From positions 704,875 to 768,874 of the forward strand of contig NZ_CP017639.1 of the NCBI RefSeq assembly GCF_001767255.1: a DNA stretch of 64,000 nucleotides, given 5' to 3'. Numbering within the stretch: position 1 is the first letter of the stretch; the number at the start of each line of letters is the position of its first letter. The notes below the pieces were generated by a model. That model worked only from the letters and a program-made list of their open reading frames with translations. It had not been told where the DNA came from and did no database searches. Both the position numbers and the translations under genes were made by a program. This DNA comes from Corynebacterium sp. NML98-0116. GTDB taxonomy: Bacteria; Actinomycetota; Actinomycetes; Mycobacteriales; Mycobacteriaceae. Positions 16,514-26,013 of this stretch are shown here, piece by piece.

Positions 16514-17455
16514 ATGACAACCAAGATCATCCTCGACTGCGACCCAGGCCACGACGACGCCGTCGCCATCCTGCTCGCAGCTGGAAACCCAAACATTGAA
16601 CTCCTTGGCGTGACCACCGTTGGTGGCAACCACACGCTGGAGAAGGTCACGCGTAACGCGGCGCAGGTGCTGACCGTGGCCAAGCTCACGGACGTTCCGC
16701 TGTACGCGGGCGCGACCCGGCCGATCCTGCGCGAGGTAGAAACCGCCGAGGGCATCCACGGCGACACCGGCATGGAAATCCACGGCTTCGAGCTTCCCGA
16801 GCCGGCGCTGTCGGTGCAGGAGACGCACGGTGTGCAGTTCATCATCGACACGATCATGAGCGAGCCCGCCGGGACCGTTACCCTGGTGCCGACCGGCCCG
16901 CTGACTAACATCGCGCTTGCAGCCCGGCTGGAGCCGCGCATCGTCGAGCGTGTCAAGGAGGTCGTCCTGATGGGCGGGGCCTACGGCACCGGCAACTGGA
17001 CGCCAAGCGCGGAGTTCAACATCATCGTCGACCCGGAAGCCGCCCACATCGTCTTCAACGAGAAGTGGCCCGTCGTCATGGTCGGCCTTGATCTGACGCA
17101 CCAGGCTCTGGCGACGAAGGCGGTCGAGGAGCAGTTCGCTGCGTTGGGCACGAACGTCGGCGACTTCGTCGTGGGGCTCTTCGGTGCGTTCCGGAAGAAT
17201 TACCAGGACGCCCAGGGGTTCGACGACCCGCCAGTCCACGACCCGTGCTGCGTCGCCTACCTCATCGACCCAACTGTGGTGGAGACGGTCAAGGTACCGG
17301 TGGACGTCGAGACGCAGGGCTTGCTCACTACTGGGCGCACCGTGGCGGACTTCCGCAGCCCCGCGCCCGCCGATTGCCACACCTCCGTGGCCACGAAGCT
17401 CGACGCCGAGCGGTTCTGGGCCATGGTGCTCGACGCCGTCAGAGCGCTGGGGTAG
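16514..17455 (+). CDS. Inosine/uridine-preferring nucleoside hydrolase
   Basis: This encodes 313 residues. The N-terminal calcium-site signature DCDPGHDDA (residues 8-16) defines the nucleoside hydrolase family, which cleaves the N-glycosidic bond to give base and ribose. VTLVPTGPLTNIA and VLMGGAYGTGNWTPSAEFNI carry further conserved active-site residues, including the asparagines that bind ribose. The enzyme is cytoplasmic. It starts directly after the TAA of an MFS gene, so the pair forms an uptake-plus-salvage operon. Substrate preference cannot be read from the sequence. Confidence 0.88.
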   Translation: MTTKIILDCDPGHDDAVAILLAAGNPNIELLGVTTVGGNHTLEKVTRNAAQVLTVAKLTDVPLYAGATRPILREVETAEGIHGDTGMEIHGFELPEPALSVQETHGVQFIIDTIMSEPAGTVTLVPTGPLTNIALAARLEPRIVERVKEVVLMGGAYGTGNWTPSAEFNIIVDPEAAHIVFNEKWPVVMVGLDLTHQALATKAVEEQFAALGTNVGDFVVGLFGAFRKNYQDAQGFDDPPVHDPCCVAYLIDPTVVETVKVPVDVETQGLLTTGRTVADFRSPAPADCHTSVATKLDAERFWAMVLDAVRALG

Positions 17456-17681
17456 CAGCCAGGTAGCTCCTGACCCTCAAGTAGAGCTTCAGTAAACAGG
17501 GGGATCAACCAGTTGTTGAGGGTTGCCCGGTGTGTCTCGTGTCATGCAAAGTGATGCGAGAGGCCGTTGGGGAAGACGAACCTCGTCTCGCACGAAGATG
17601 TGCCCGCCTAGTCAGCGGGTGCGGAACCGACTAGTCACCGGGCGCGTGCGCCGCACTGTCACACACAGAAGGGTCCCCACA

Positions 17682-18005
17682 ATGACAACAACTCTCGTTG
17701 CCCCGCGTACGTGGCGCTCTGTCTGCGCCGCGCCGACGACCTCCGTCATGAGCATCCAGGACATGCCCGCCGCAGCGCGTATGCGCGTCGAAGAGCTCCT
17801 GCTCATGCTCCCGGACGCGCCAGTCAACCAGGAAGCACTCTGGGACGACGCCTGGTTCACCCGTTGGCGCCGGGACAGCACTGGCACCTACCAGTGCCGC
17901 GAAACCTTCCGCGCGACCCCGGACGTCACGCGCAGCTTCGCAGACGCGCTCGCGGCGCTAGCCGCCGAGTACGGCTTCAGCGCCAGCGTCGAAGCGGCAG
18001 GATAG
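17682..18005 (+). CDS. Small hypothetical protein with a long leader
   Basis: This encodes 107 residues. The ATG at 17682 follows AGAAGGG; the longer open frame upstream is Arg-rich and looks untranslated. The protein has a helical core (AAARMRVEELLLMLPDAP) and an aromatic patch (DDAWFTRWRRDSTGTYQC). No family is recognised. The preceding 220 bases contain two copies of CTAGTCA-S-CGGG around 17610-17640 and a hairpin-forming segment near 17545, so a regulatory leader is possible. Its stop is close to the convergent nagD-like stop. Confidence 0.6.
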   Translation: MTTTLVAPRTWRSVCAAPTTSVMSIQDMPAAARMRVEELLLMLPDAPVNQEALWDDAWFTRWRRDSTGTYQCRETFRATPDVTRSFADALAALAAEYGFSASVEAAG

Positions 18006-18007
18006 GG

Positions 18008-18802
18008 CTAGCTGTACGCGCTGTCGCCGAAAGGATCGGTGATGACGTCCACAAGCTGGGCGACGGAATCGATCACCTTCGTTGGCCTGTACGGGTAGCG
18101 GGCGATCTCGGCGTCATCCGAAATCCCGGTGCGCACCAGCAGCGTTCGCATGCCGGCCTCCAGACCAGACTTCACGTCCGTATCCATCCGGTCACCAATC
18201 ATGACCGTGTGCTCCGAGTGCGCGCCGATATTGTTCAGCGCCGAGCGCATCATCACCGGGTTCGGCTTGCCCACGTAGTACGGCTCCATCCCAGTCACCG
18301 ACGTAATCATCGCGGCCACCGCGCCCGTCGCCGGGAGAATGCCGTTCGGGCCGGGGCCCGTCAGATCCGGGTTCGTGCCGATGAACCGCGCACCCTTCAG
18401 AATCAGGTTGCAGGCCGTCGTGATCGCCTCAAACGAATAGGTGCGCGTCTCACCCAGCACCACGAAGTCCGGATCCTGGTCCGTCAGGATCCACCCGGCC
18501 TCGTGCAATGCCGTGGTCATTCCGGCCTCACCAATCACGTAGGCCGAACCCTCTCCGACCTGCTGCGACAAAAACGTCGCCGTGGCCGTGGCGGACGTCC
18601 AAATCCGCTCCGGCTCAATCTGCAAGCCCATCCGGACCAGCTTCGCCGAGAGGTCCCGCGGGGTTTGCATCGAATTGTTCGTCAGCACCATAAACGGAAT
18701 CGATTCATCGTGCAGGCGCTGAATGAAGGCGTCCGCGCCGGGAATCATCTGCCCTTCCTTGTGCAGCACGCCGTCCATGTCGGTGAGATAGGAAATAGTC
18801 AC
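18008..18802 (-). CDS. nagD: HAD-IIA phosphatase, NagD-like
   Basis: This encodes 264 residues. The GTG at 18802 follows AAAGGAG and lies one base past the acyl carrier protein stop, so translation is coupled. HAD motif I is YLTDMDGVL, motif II is VLTNNS, and motif IV is the GDRMDTD loop (VMIGDRMDTDV). The cap is the C2a type of NagD/PGP phosphatases, and PYYVGKPNPVMM carries the motif III lysine. Such enzymes dephosphorylate small phosphomonoesters in the cytoplasm, often as metabolite repair. The link with an ACP gene is unusual. Confidence 0.85.
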   Translation of the reverse strand: MTISYLTDMDGVLHKEGQMIPGADAFIQRLHDESIPFMVLTNNSMQTPRDLSAKLVRMGLQIEPERIWTSATATATFLSQQVGEGSAYVIGEAGMTTALHEAGWILTDQDPDFVVLGETRTYSFEAITTACNLILKGARFIGTNPDLTGPGPNGILPATGAVAAMITSVTGMEPYYVGKPNPVMMRSALNNIGAHSEHTVMIGDRMDTDVKSGLEAGMRTLLVRTGISDDAEIARYPYRPTKVIDSVAQLVDVITDPFGDSAYS

Positions 18803-18803
18803 G

Positions 18804-19127
18804 CTACGCTCCTTTGTAGTCCTCGTGCCCTTCAATGTAGGCGCTGAGCTCACCCAGCGTCGAGTGCTGCCGGTAGGTTTCCTCGTCAATCGGCACGCCA
18901 AGCTCTTGCTCGATGCGCACCGCAAGCTCAATACGATCTAACGACGCCACCCCGGCCCCATCCAGCGTGGTCTCCCGATCCAGGCCTTCAGTGTCCTCGC
19001 CGGTCACGCGCTCAATGAGGCGCGTGAGCTGAGCGAACGCGGAGGCATCCTCGGTGCTCGCGGTGGGCTCGGAGGGGGCGTCGTCAAGCTTGAGAGCGCT
19101 TAAGTCTAAGCGTTGTGAGAGTTCCAT
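18804..19127 (-). CDS. Acyl carrier protein
   Basis: This encodes 107 residues. The carrier motif GVASLDRIEL contains S62, the likely 4'-phosphopantetheine attachment site (most ACPs have DSL; here it is ASL). An N-terminal extension of about 30 residues precedes the ACP fold. A TATTAT -10 box ends 6 bases before the ATG. It is stand-alone, with no fatty acid or polyketide synthase adjacent, and is coupled to a NagD-like phosphatase. It may serve siderophore or lipid modification, or be a housekeeping carrier separate from the type I synthases. The partner is unknown. Confidence 0.8.
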   Translation of the reverse strand: MELSQRLDLSALKLDDAPSEPTASTEDASAFAQLTRLIERVTGEDTEGLDRETTLDGAGVASLDRIELAVRIEQELGVPIDEETYRQHSTLGELSAYIEGHEDYKGA

Positions 19128-19149
19128 ACCCACATAATAAGGTGGAAGC
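19128..19149. promoter_or_regulatory. Bidirectional leaderless promoter, 22 bases
   Basis: The start codons of the ACP gene (19127, minus) and the hydrolase gene (19150, plus) are 22 bases apart. The minus strand shows TATTAT and the plus strand TAAGGT, each 6 bases before its ATG. The -35 region of each promoter must lie inside the opposing gene. Confidence 0.6.
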
Positions 19150-20151
19150 ATGCTGCAAACAGTTGCCTACCTCCGATCGCTGACGCCGAAAGCGCGCCGA
19201 CAGCTCGTGGAAACCCGCGAACTGTTGCACACTGGCGATGGCGAGTACGGGCTCAAACCGGACCGCGAAGGCGTGCTCACCGTCGAGGACGGGGGAGAGC
19301 GCATCAACGTCCACTGGTACGAACTTGGCCCCGAGGATCCCGACGCCGTCACCGTCGTCTACGTCCACGGCTTCAACATCGCCGCCGAAGAGTTCTTCCT
19401 GCAAACCGAAGCGGTCGCAGGCCACGGGGTGCGCCAACTGCTGCTTGACCTGCGCGGGCACGGGCAGACCGGCAAAGTCGACCCCGAACTCTTAACTATC
19501 GACGCCGCCGCCGACGACGTCGCCGCCGTCATGCGTGAGCGCAACGTGCGCGGCCCCGTCATCGTGGTCGGGCACTCACTCGGCGGACCGATTTCGCTTT
19601 CGATGATGCGGCGCTACCACCACGAATTCAACCTCGCGGGCTCGGTGCAGATCTCCAGCGCGGTCGAACCCTTCACCGTCCAAGGCCTGCCGCAGATCCT
19701 GGCCGGGCCGATCGGGCGCTTCATCGAAGGCGTCGTCGCCGTGACCCCGCACTTCGCGGAAGGAGTGCGGCAAGTCGTCACCGACATGCTCACCCCGATC
19801 CTCGCACTCGGGTTCTACTTCCGGCCCATGAGCTACCAGCTGGTGCAGTTCCACGCCGCCATGATCCGCGAAACCCCGCTGGAAACCTACGCAGGCTACT
19901 TCGAGGATCTGCTGCACCACTCGGAACTCGACGCCGGCGAGGTGCTCAGCACCATCCCCGGCTACATCCTCGTCGGCGACCACGACGCCGTCACCCCAGT
20001 GTCCCAGAGCGCGAAACTCCACGAGATCTGGCCGCACGCCTACATGCAGGTGCTGCCCGAAAGCGGCCACATGCCGCCTCTCGACGCCCCTGGCGCCGTC
20101 AGCACCGCCATCAACCGACTCATCCAACGCATTACCGAAGACGTGAAGTAA
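19150..20151 (+). CDS. Alpha/beta hydrolase
   Basis: This encodes 333 residues. The oxyanion strand VVYVHGFN (69-76), the nucleophile elbow GHSLGG with S143, the acid in LVGDHDAVTP and the catalytic histidine in PESGHMPP are all in order, giving a complete hydrolase triad. There is no clear signal peptide. Close relatives in Corynebacteriales are annotated as lipases or mycolate-related esterases, but the substrate cannot be read here. The next gene starts 3 bases after the stop, so the exported protein downstream is co-transcribed. Confidence 0.82.
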   Translation: MLQTVAYLRSLTPKARRQLVETRELLHTGDGEYGLKPDREGVLTVEDGGERINVHWYELGPEDPDAVTVVYVHGFNIAAEEFFLQTEAVAGHGVRQLLLDLRGHGQTGKVDPELLTIDAAADDVAAVMRERNVRGPVIVVGHSLGGPISLSMMRRYHHEFNLAGSVQISSAVEPFTVQGLPQILAGPIGRFIEGVVAVTPHFAEGVRQVVTDMLTPILALGFYFRPMSYQLVQFHAAMIRETPLETYAGYFEDLLHHSELDAGEVLSTIPGYILVGDHDAVTPVSQSAKLHEIWPHAYMQVLPESGHMPPLDAPGAVSTAINRLIQRITEDVK

Positions 20152-20154
20152 CCC

Positions 20155-21063
20155 ATGAATTACAAATTGCTCGCCGTCACCACCGCCGCAACCTGCGCCA
20201 TCGCGTGCGCCCCGCACGCGGTGGCTGCTGATGTGAAGGACGCTGACCGCTACCAGCCGAGCTTCCAAACTGAGCCCCGTTACGTACCGCTGGTCCCAGG
20301 TCAGCTCTACACAGAGAGCACCCGATTCACCCCGACCGGGGCGCCGGAGGGGACAACGTTCTGGGTCGCTGGCGGGGGTGAAACGCAAGGGGTGCCCATC
20401 GTCGCCACGATCGAAAACGACACGACTCTTGTCGTGCGCCTCCAGTTCTTCAACTGCGACCAAGTCGAAGCCGGGCAGCTCTACGCACCGAGTTGTACCA
20501 CCGTCCAGCGCGGCGAAAACACCCGCAAACTCGACATCGGTGTGAAATACCCAGACGGGACTACGGAGTACATCAGCGTGCCGGTCTCGCTCGTTGCCGA
20601 CCAGCGCCTGATCTACGAACCCGTCTACAAACCAGTCGAGGTCGCCCACGGCACATCATTCACAGTCACGCCGTTCAACCTTCGCGATCGCGTCGAGCTC
20701 CCAACCGACGCGAAGTTCGAGCTCATCGACCCACCTACCGGGTGGGACCTCTCCATCGACCCCGTCACCGGCACCGTCAGCGGCACCGCTACCGACGCCG
20801 CCCGCACCCCCTCGACCGTCGCAGTCCGAGCCACCTTCGAAGACGGCACCACCCGCACCGCGTTCCTCCGGATCAGCCACGACGGCCCCAACCCGCCAGA
20901 GCCGACGCAACCGCAAACACCCCCAGCGGACTCGAACGGCTCCTCGGGTTCGAGGGCGCTCGTCATCACGCTAGGGGTGCTCTCTACGCTCGCGGTGGTC
21001 GGGGCGCTGTTCGCGGCGTTGGCGCCGAATATTCCGGCGCTCGCCCCGTACCTCCCGCGCTAG
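20155..21063 (+). CDS. Exported Ig-like surface protein with C-terminal membrane anchor
   Basis: This encodes 302 residues. A signal peptide ends at AVAA (about 25). The middle contains VKYPDGTTEYISVPV, which resembles the Rib/alpha-repeat strand pattern (VxYPDGTxxxVxVPV). A putative Ig-like segment with LSIDPVTGTVSGTATDA follows. A Pro/Gln linker leads to a hydrophobic helix (ALVITLGVLSTLAVVGALFA) and a short tail. It is likely anchored in the membrane and displayed in the wall. No LPXTG motif is present. Adhesion or wall scaffolding is possible but unproven. Confidence 0.72.
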   Translation: MNYKLLAVTTAATCAIACAPHAVAADVKDADRYQPSFQTEPRYVPLVPGQLYTESTRFTPTGAPEGTTFWVAGGGETQGVPIVATIENDTTLVVRLQFFNCDQVEAGQLYAPSCTTVQRGENTRKLDIGVKYPDGTTEYISVPVSLVADQRLIYEPVYKPVEVAHGTSFTVTPFNLRDRVELPTDAKFELIDPPTGWDLSIDPVTGTVSGTATDAARTPSTVAVRATFEDGTTRTAFLRISHDGPNPPEPTQPQTPPADSNGSSGSRALVITLGVLSTLAVVGALFAALAPNIPALAPYLPR

Positions 21064-21066
21064 CCC

Positions 21067-23793
21067 TTAGGCTTCGGTTGGGTCGTCGATCTTCAGGTCC
21101 TTCGCGGCCTGCGCGGCAACATCCATGTCGATCTTGCCTTCGTTCGCCAGGCCCATCAGCGCTGCCACTACCATCGACTCGGCGTCGATGTTGAAGTAGC
21201 GGCGTGCCGACTCACGCGTATCCGAGAAACCGAACCCATCCGCGCCAAGCACCAAGTACTGGCCCGGCACGTACGGGCGGATCTGCTCCTGCAGGTCCGT
21301 GGCGAAGTCGGACGTCGCAACGTACGGGCCCTCCGTCTGCTTCAGCTGACGGGTCACGAACGCCTCGCCGACGTCCTCACCCGGGTGCAGCAGCTGCTCG
21401 TTGGCAACACGCGCACCGTCGCGCGCACACTCCACCCAGGAGGTCACCGAGTACACCGAGGCGCCCACGTTGTAGTCCTCCTGCAGGATCTTCTGCGCGC
21501 GAAGCGCCTGCTGCATACCAATACCGGACGCCAGCAGTGACACGTTGTGCTCGTGCTTCTCGCCCTCGTCGAAAAGGTAGATGCCCTTGTGCAGGCCCTC
21601 AACGTCGAGGTTCTCTGGGCGCGCCGGCTGGTGCGTCGGCTCGTTGTAGACGGTGATGTAGTACATCACGTCCTCGCCGTGGCCGTCGCCGTACATGCGC
21701 TCGATGCCCTTGGAAATCAGGTACGGCATCTCGTACGCAAAGGCAGGATCGTAGGTGACCACCGCCGGATTTGTCGACGCCAAAATCGGCGAATGACCAT
21801 CCATATGCTGCAAGCCCTCACCAAACAGGGTGGTGCGGCCAGCAGTCGCGCCGATGATGAAACCGCGCGCCATCTGGTCGCCAGCGGCCCAGAAGTTATC
21901 GCCCGTGCGCTGGAAACCGAACATCGAGTAGAAGATGTACATCGGGATCATCGGCTCGCCGTGCGTCGCATAGGACGTACCGGCCGCGATGAAGGACGCC
22001 GAGGAACCGTCCTCGTTGATGCCCTCGTGCAGGAGCTGGCCGTCCGTCGCCTCGCGGTAGGACAGCTGCAGGTCATGGTCCACTGGGACGTAGTTCTGGC
22101 CCTGCGGGTTGTAAATCTTCAGGGTAGGGAACCAGGAGTCCAGGCCGAACGTGCGCGCCTCATCCGGAATGATCGGCACCACTCGCTTCCCGATCTCCTT
22201 ATCGCGCATCAACGCCTTAAACGTACGCACCAGCGCCATCGTCGTGGCAACTTCCTGCTTACCCGAGTCCTTGAACATGGCCTTGTAAGCCTTCTCGAAG
22301 TCCTGCTGCTGCTCCAGCGGCGTGAACTTCACACGACGCTCCGGCAGGTACCCGCCGAGCTCCTCGCGGCGCTCCTTCAAATACTTGATCTCCGGAGCGT
22401 CCTCGCCCGGGTGGTAGTACGGCGGCAGGTACGGATCCTTCTCCAGCTCCTCGTCGCTGATCGGCACGCCCTGCTTGTCGCGGAAGCGCTTCAGGTCCTC
22501 CAGCGTGAGGTTCTTCATCTGGTGCGTCGCGTTACGACCCTCAAAGTTGTGGCCCAGGCCGTAGCCCTTAATCGTGTGCGCCAAAATGACCGTCGGCTTG
22601 CCCTTCGTCTCCAACGCACGCTTGTACGCCGCATAGATCTTGCGGTAGTCGTGGCCGCCGCGGCGCAGCGCCCAGATCTCCTCATCCGACATGTCCTCGA
22701 CCAGCTTCAGCGTCCGCTCGTCGCGGCCGAAGAAGTGCTCGCGCACAAACGCGCCATCATTGGCCTTAAACGTCTGGTAATCACCATCCGGAGTGGTATT
22801 CATGACGTGGACCAGCGCACCGTCCTTGTCCTTCTCCAGCAGCTCATCCCACTCGCGGCCCCACACAACCTTGATCACATTCCAGCCAGCGCCAATGAAG
22901 AAGGCCTCCAGTTCCTGAATGATCTGGCCGTTGCCGCGGACGGGGCCGTCGAGACGCTGCAAGTTGCAGTTGACCACAAAGGTCAAGTTATCCAGGCCGT
23001 ACAGCGACGCCATGTGCAGCAGACCGCGCGATTCCGGCTCGTCCATCTCGCCGTCGCCGAGGAACGCCCACACGTGCTGCTGATCCGTGTCCTTAATGCC
23101 ACGATCCTGCAAGTACTTATTAAAACGTGCCTGGTAAATGGCGTTCATTGGGCCCAAGCCCATCGAGACCGTTGGGAACTCCCAGAAGTCCTTCATACCG
23201 TGTGGGTGCGGGTACGACGGCAGGCCACCCTGCGGACGCGAATGCTCTTGACGGAAACCATCCAGATCGTCCTCCGTCAGACGACCCTCTAGGAACGCAC
23301 GCGCGTACATGCCCGGGGAAGCGTGACCCTGGTAGAAAATCTGGTCGCCGCCCTGCTCAGCGTCCTTGCCGTGGAAGAAGTGATTAAAACCAACCTCATA
23401 CAACGCCGCCGCCGACGCATACGAGGAAATATGGCCACCAACCTTCACACCCGGACGCTGCGCGCGGTGCACCATGATCGCCGCGTTCCAACGCATCCAA
23501 CGGCGGTAGCGCTTCTCAATCTGCTCATCGCCAGGGAACTCCGGCTCCATCTTCGTCGGAATCGTGTTCACGAAATCCGTCGACGACAACGCCGGCAAAT
23601 CCACTCGCTTCGCCGACGCCCGCTCCAACAGGCGCAGCATCAAAAATCGAGCACGCTCCGGCGTGGACTGGTCCAGAATCCCATCAAACGAGTCAATCCA
23701 TTCTTGGGTCTCTTCCGGGTCCGTATCGTGCAGATACGAAGCGACACCCTCGCGGATCAACGGGATGTTGGAGTCATTATTGTGTTCAGCCAA
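21067..23793 (-). CDS. aceE: Pyruvate dehydrogenase E1 component, homodimeric
   Basis: This encodes 908 residues, the size of the single-chain E1 of Gram-negatives and Actinobacteria. The thiamine diphosphate site is [10 protein letters not shown] with NLTFVVNCN about 30 residues on. HIKGYGLG-type loops ([12 protein letters not shown]) and the pyrimidine domain [14 protein letters not shown] are present. It decarboxylates pyruvate and acetylates the lipoyl domain of E2 (SucB/AceF in the mixed PDH-ODH complex of Corynebacterium). The start is TTG with a strong AGGAGG 7 bases upstream; ATG is not used. It is convergent with the surface protein gene, 3 bases away. Confidence 0.95.
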   Translation of the reverse strand: MAEHNNDSNIPLIREGVASYLHDTDPEETQEWIDSFDGILDQSTPERARFLMLRLLERASAKRVDLPALSSTDFVNTIPTKMEPEFPGDEQIEKRYRRWMRWNAAIMVHRAQRPGVKVGGHISSYASAAALYEVGFNHFFHGKDAEQGGDQIFYQGHASPGMYARAFLEGRLTEDDLDGFRQEHSRPQGGLPSYPHPHGMKDFWEFPTVSMGLGPMNAIYQARFNKYLQDRGIKDTDQQHVWAFLGDGEMDEPESRGLLHMASLYGLDNLTFVVNCNLQRLDGPVRGNGQIIQELEAFFIGAGWNVIKVVWGREWDELLEKDKDGALVHVMNTTPDGDYQTFKANDGAFVREHFFGRDERTLKLVEDMSDEEIWALRRGGHDYRKIYAAYKRALETKGKPTVILAHTIKGYGLGHNFEGRNATHQMKNLTLEDLKRFRDKQGVPISDEELEKDPYLPPYYHPGEDAPEIKYLKERREELGGYLPERRVKFTPLEQQQDFEKAYKAMFKDSGKQEVATTMALVRTFKALMRDKEIGKRVVPIIPDEARTFGLDSWFPTLKIYNPQGQNYVPVDHDLQLSYREATDGQLLHEGINEDGSSASFIAAGTSYATHGEPMIPMYIFYSMFGFQRTGDNFWAAGDQMARGFIIGATAGRTTLFGEGLQHMDGHSPILASTNPAVVTYDPAFAYEMPYLISKGIERMYGDGHGEDVMYYITVYNEPTHQPARPENLDVEGLHKGIYLFDEGEKHEHNVSLLASGIGMQQALRAQKILQEDYNVGASVYSVTSWVECARDGARVANEQLLHPGEDVGEAFVTRQLKQTEGPYVATSDFATDLQEQIRPYVPGQYLVLGADGFGFSDTRESARRYFNIDAESMVVAALMGLANEGKIDMDVAAQAAKDLKIDDPTEA

Positions 23794-24015
23794 GGAACGT
23801 CCTCCTAACGTTTCGGGCCTGCAGCCAGGGAGGCACAGGCGGGAATGAAAACCTGCAAAACAGGATACGTGGTTTCAGCCAATTGCGTTGAACGTCACAA
23901 AACTCGAGGGCCCCCGGAGGCCGTCGCATATTTGTCCGGTAATGTGTAACCCGCAGATGTAAACTAAACGGCATATTTGCATACAACACTCATCTCATTG
24001 GGAGGAATAAGAACG

Positions 24016-24426
24016 TTGGGCGCCAACGGTGTCGATACATACGCTGACCGACTAGGGGTCAATCAAGGCGAAATCGTCCAAGAAATCGGCTGGGACGACG
24101 ACGCCGACGCAACCATCTCCGAAGCGATCGAAGACCGCATCGGCGACCAACTCCTCGACGAAGACGCACAAGACCTTTGCGACATGATCCTGCTCTGGTA
24201 CCGCGAAGACGACGGCGACCTTGTCGACGTCCTCGTCGACTGCTCCCGCAACCTCGACGACAACGCCCGCATCTGGCTCATGACCCCAGGCGCCTCCAAG
24301 CCCGGCGGCGTACAACCCGGCGTCATCTCCGAATCCGCACAACTCGCCGGCCTGGTCCAAACCACCGCCGACCGCTTCGGCGAATGGCAAGGCTCCTGTC
24401 TCCGCTCCGCAGGGGTACCAAAATAG
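24016..24426 (+). CDS. DUF3052-family protein
   Basis: This encodes 136 residues from a TTG preceded by GGAGG (24001-24005). The sequence is acidic with the DUF3052 hallmarks EIVQEIGWDDDAD, DLCDMILLWYREDDGDL and the terminal GEWQGSCLRS. DUF3052 genes are commonly found divergent from aceE in Actinobacteria, as here, which suggests a link with the pyruvate dehydrogenase region. The function is not established. An ATG 39 bases upstream would give a longer form lacking a ribosome site. Confidence 0.8.
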   Translation: MGANGVDTYADRLGVNQGEIVQEIGWDDDADATISEAIEDRIGDQLLDEDAQDLCDMILLWYREDDGDLVDVLVDCSRNLDDNARIWLMTPGASKPGGVQPGVISESAQLAGLVQTTADRFGEWQGSCLRSAGVPK

Positions 24427-24493
24427 GCGTTTACCTGCCCGTTTGTTGTTAATTTTGCGATCGGTAGAAGCTTTGTTAAAGTCTCTACCCAGC

Positions 24494-24569
24494 GCGCCGT
24501 TAGCTCAGCTGGAAGAGCAACTGGTTTACACCCAGTAGGTCGGCGGTTCGAGCCCGTCATGGCGCACCA
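24494..24569 (+). tRNA. tRNA-Val (anticodon TAC)
   Basis: The cloverleaf has acceptor stem GCGCCGT/ATGGCGC, a D-arm AGCTCAGCTGGAAGAGC, anticodon stem-loop CTGGTTTACACCCAG with TAC, and T-arm GGCGGTTCGAGCCCGTC. Discriminator A and an encoded CCA complete the 3' end. An integrase gene ends 39 bases downstream, so this is the probable attachment gene. Confidence 0.95.
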
Positions 24570-24573
24570 GGTC

Positions 24574-24609
24574 AAAGGCCCTTTCCGAGGAATCGGGGAG
24601 GGCCTTTTT
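24574..24609 (+). terminator. Terminator after tRNA-Val
   Basis: AAAGGCCC pairs with GGGCCTTT and is followed by TTTTT. The T-run touches the stop codon of the integrase on the other strand. Confidence 0.85.
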
Positions 24610-25753
24610 ACGTCGCCACGACATTTCCACGACATTTTGAAAAAGTGTCGTCGAGTCGTCGTTCCGCCACGACATCCAAGTCACCATCAAACAAATCAGC
24701 GTAAACGTTGAGTGTCATTGCTGCCGAAGCGTGGCCCAATTGTCGTTGTACGACCTTCACGCTCGCCCCGGAACCAACCATGAGCCCGGCGGCGACGTGG
24801 CGTAGCCCGTGTGGGGTGAGCTTCGACGGGAACGACGTGTCCTTGCCTTGGCAGCGTTTCACTGCGTGCGCGAAGAATGATGTGTGGCCCAGGGGTCGCA
24901 GTGGCCCGCCGTTGGTTGCGGTCCACAGCAGGGCGTCTTTCGTTTTGCCGCGCGTGCGCTTCTCAAGCAGACCGGCAACCCACTCGGTGATCGCTACGGT
25001 ACGTTGCTCGCCGGTTTTTGGGGTGCCGTAGATAGGGCCGGCCGTGGTGTGGCGGGCGTTGCGTTCGACGCGTATGCGGCGGCGTAGGAAGTCGATGTCG
25101 CCGACGCGCAGGGCGGTGGCTTCGCCGTAGCGTAGCCCGGAGGTGCCGAGTAGGGCTATGCGGTCACCCATGTCGCCGCATTCACGCACAAGGGCTTGTA
25201 GCTGGCCTGGGGTGAGGTACACCTTTATGCCGGGGCTCTTTTTGGGGAGTTTCACCCCACGCGCCGGGTTTGATGGGATCATGCGGTCTTGTACTGCCAG
25301 GTCCAGTATTTGGGCGAGGACCATGTGGCAGTTGCGTACGGTGGTTGGGGATGCTGGTTCGTTGGTTGGTTCGGGGTGTTTGCCGGAGGTGTGTTTTTTG
25401 ATGGTGCCGAGCCATACCTGTATCTCGGATTGGCGGATGGTTTTGATTTGGCGGTCGCCCCACATGGGTTCGACGTGGATGCGCCATGTTGATTCGTTGA
25501 TGCTTTTGGTGGCGGGTTTGAGGTGCGCCCAGGATTGTTTCCATGTGTTGGCGAGGTCGTTGATGGTGGTGGTGCCGAGTTCGGGGGCGATCCAGTCACC
25601 GTCTCCCATGGCGGTGGTGTTTTTCGCGGCCCAGGCTTGGGCGTCTGATTTTCTTGCGAAGCCTTGTTTGGTGCGGCCTTTTCCGGTGGGGTCTCGGTAT
25701 TGGACGCGCCATTTGCGGCCTGTCGTTGTTTTGTATGGGGTGATGCTTGCCAT
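24608..25753 (-). CDS. int: Tyrosine-recombinase integrase
   Basis: This encodes 381 residues. The N-terminus has an arm-binding-type region (GRKWRVQYRDPTGKGRTKQG), then a core-binding SAM-like domain, then the catalytic domain. The active-site set is complete: R208 (GLRYGE), lysine near 246, H315 and R318 (HGLRH), H341 (LGH) and the nucleophile Y351 (NVYADLF). The ATG at 25753 follows GGAAGGA; the longer frame has a poor leader. It integrates or excises an element at the adjacent tRNA-Val. It probably mobilised the remnants at 25.8-28.4 kb. Confidence 0.92.
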   Translation of the reverse strand: MASITPYKTTTGRKWRVQYRDPTGKGRTKQGFARKSDAQAWAAKNTTAMGDGDWIAPELGTTTINDLANTWKQSWAHLKPATKSINESTWRIHVEPMWGDRQIKTIRQSEIQVWLGTIKKHTSGKHPEPTNEPASPTTVRNCHMVLAQILDLAVQDRMIPSNPARGVKLPKKSPGIKVYLTPGQLQALVRECGDMGDRIALLGTSGLRYGEATALRVGDIDFLRRRIRVERNARHTTAGPIYGTPKTGEQRTVAITEWVAGLLEKRTRGKTKDALLWTATNGGPLRPLGHTSFFAHAVKRCQGKDTSFPSKLTPHGLRHVAAGLMVGSGASVKVVQRQLGHASAAMTLNVYADLFDGDLDVVAERRLDDTFSKCRGNVVAT

Positions 25754-25758
25754 AATGG

Positions 25759-25974
25759 GTGTGTCCTTCCTTTGTTGGGTTGGATTGGTGGCCCCCTGGC
25801 ACTTCTGGTTTTTCTGCATGGCCACATTGGGAAAACCCTTCGGCCATACCTGAACCGCAGGATTGGGAACACTCAACCACATGTCCAAACTGCGGCAACA
25901 AACTGACCTGGGATTTTAGCGACCCCATAGCAACAGTTATCCATACCGGATATACGGAGGAAGAGATTAGCTAA
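25759..25974 (+). CDS. Possible small zinc-knuckle ORF or remnant
   Basis: The frame is 71 codons. Its second half (EPQDWEHSTTCPNCGNKLTW) contains one CPNCG zinc-knuckle, and the tail VIHTGYTEEEIS looks like real protein. The first half overlaps the integrase promoter and is less convincing, and only one cysteine pair is present. It could be a truncated phage zinc-ribbon gene or its coding tail. Confidence 0.28.
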   Translation: MCPSFVGLDWWPPGTSGFSAWPHWENPSAIPEPQDWEHSTTCPNCGNKLTWDFSDPIATVIHTGYTEEEIS

Positions 25975-26013
25975 AATCGGCTCTAGTACACCCAATTCAA
26001 TTAGAGACGAAAC

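Noticed and set aside
17523..17681. N-terminal extension of the 107-residue gene
   Set aside because: The extra 53 codons are Arg/Thr-rich and a clear ribosome site precedes the ATG at 17682.
21547..23292. Long plus-strand frame (581 codons) opposite aceE
   Set aside because: It is antisense to an intact, clearly recognisable aceE; the translation is rich in Arg, Leu, His and Val without domains.
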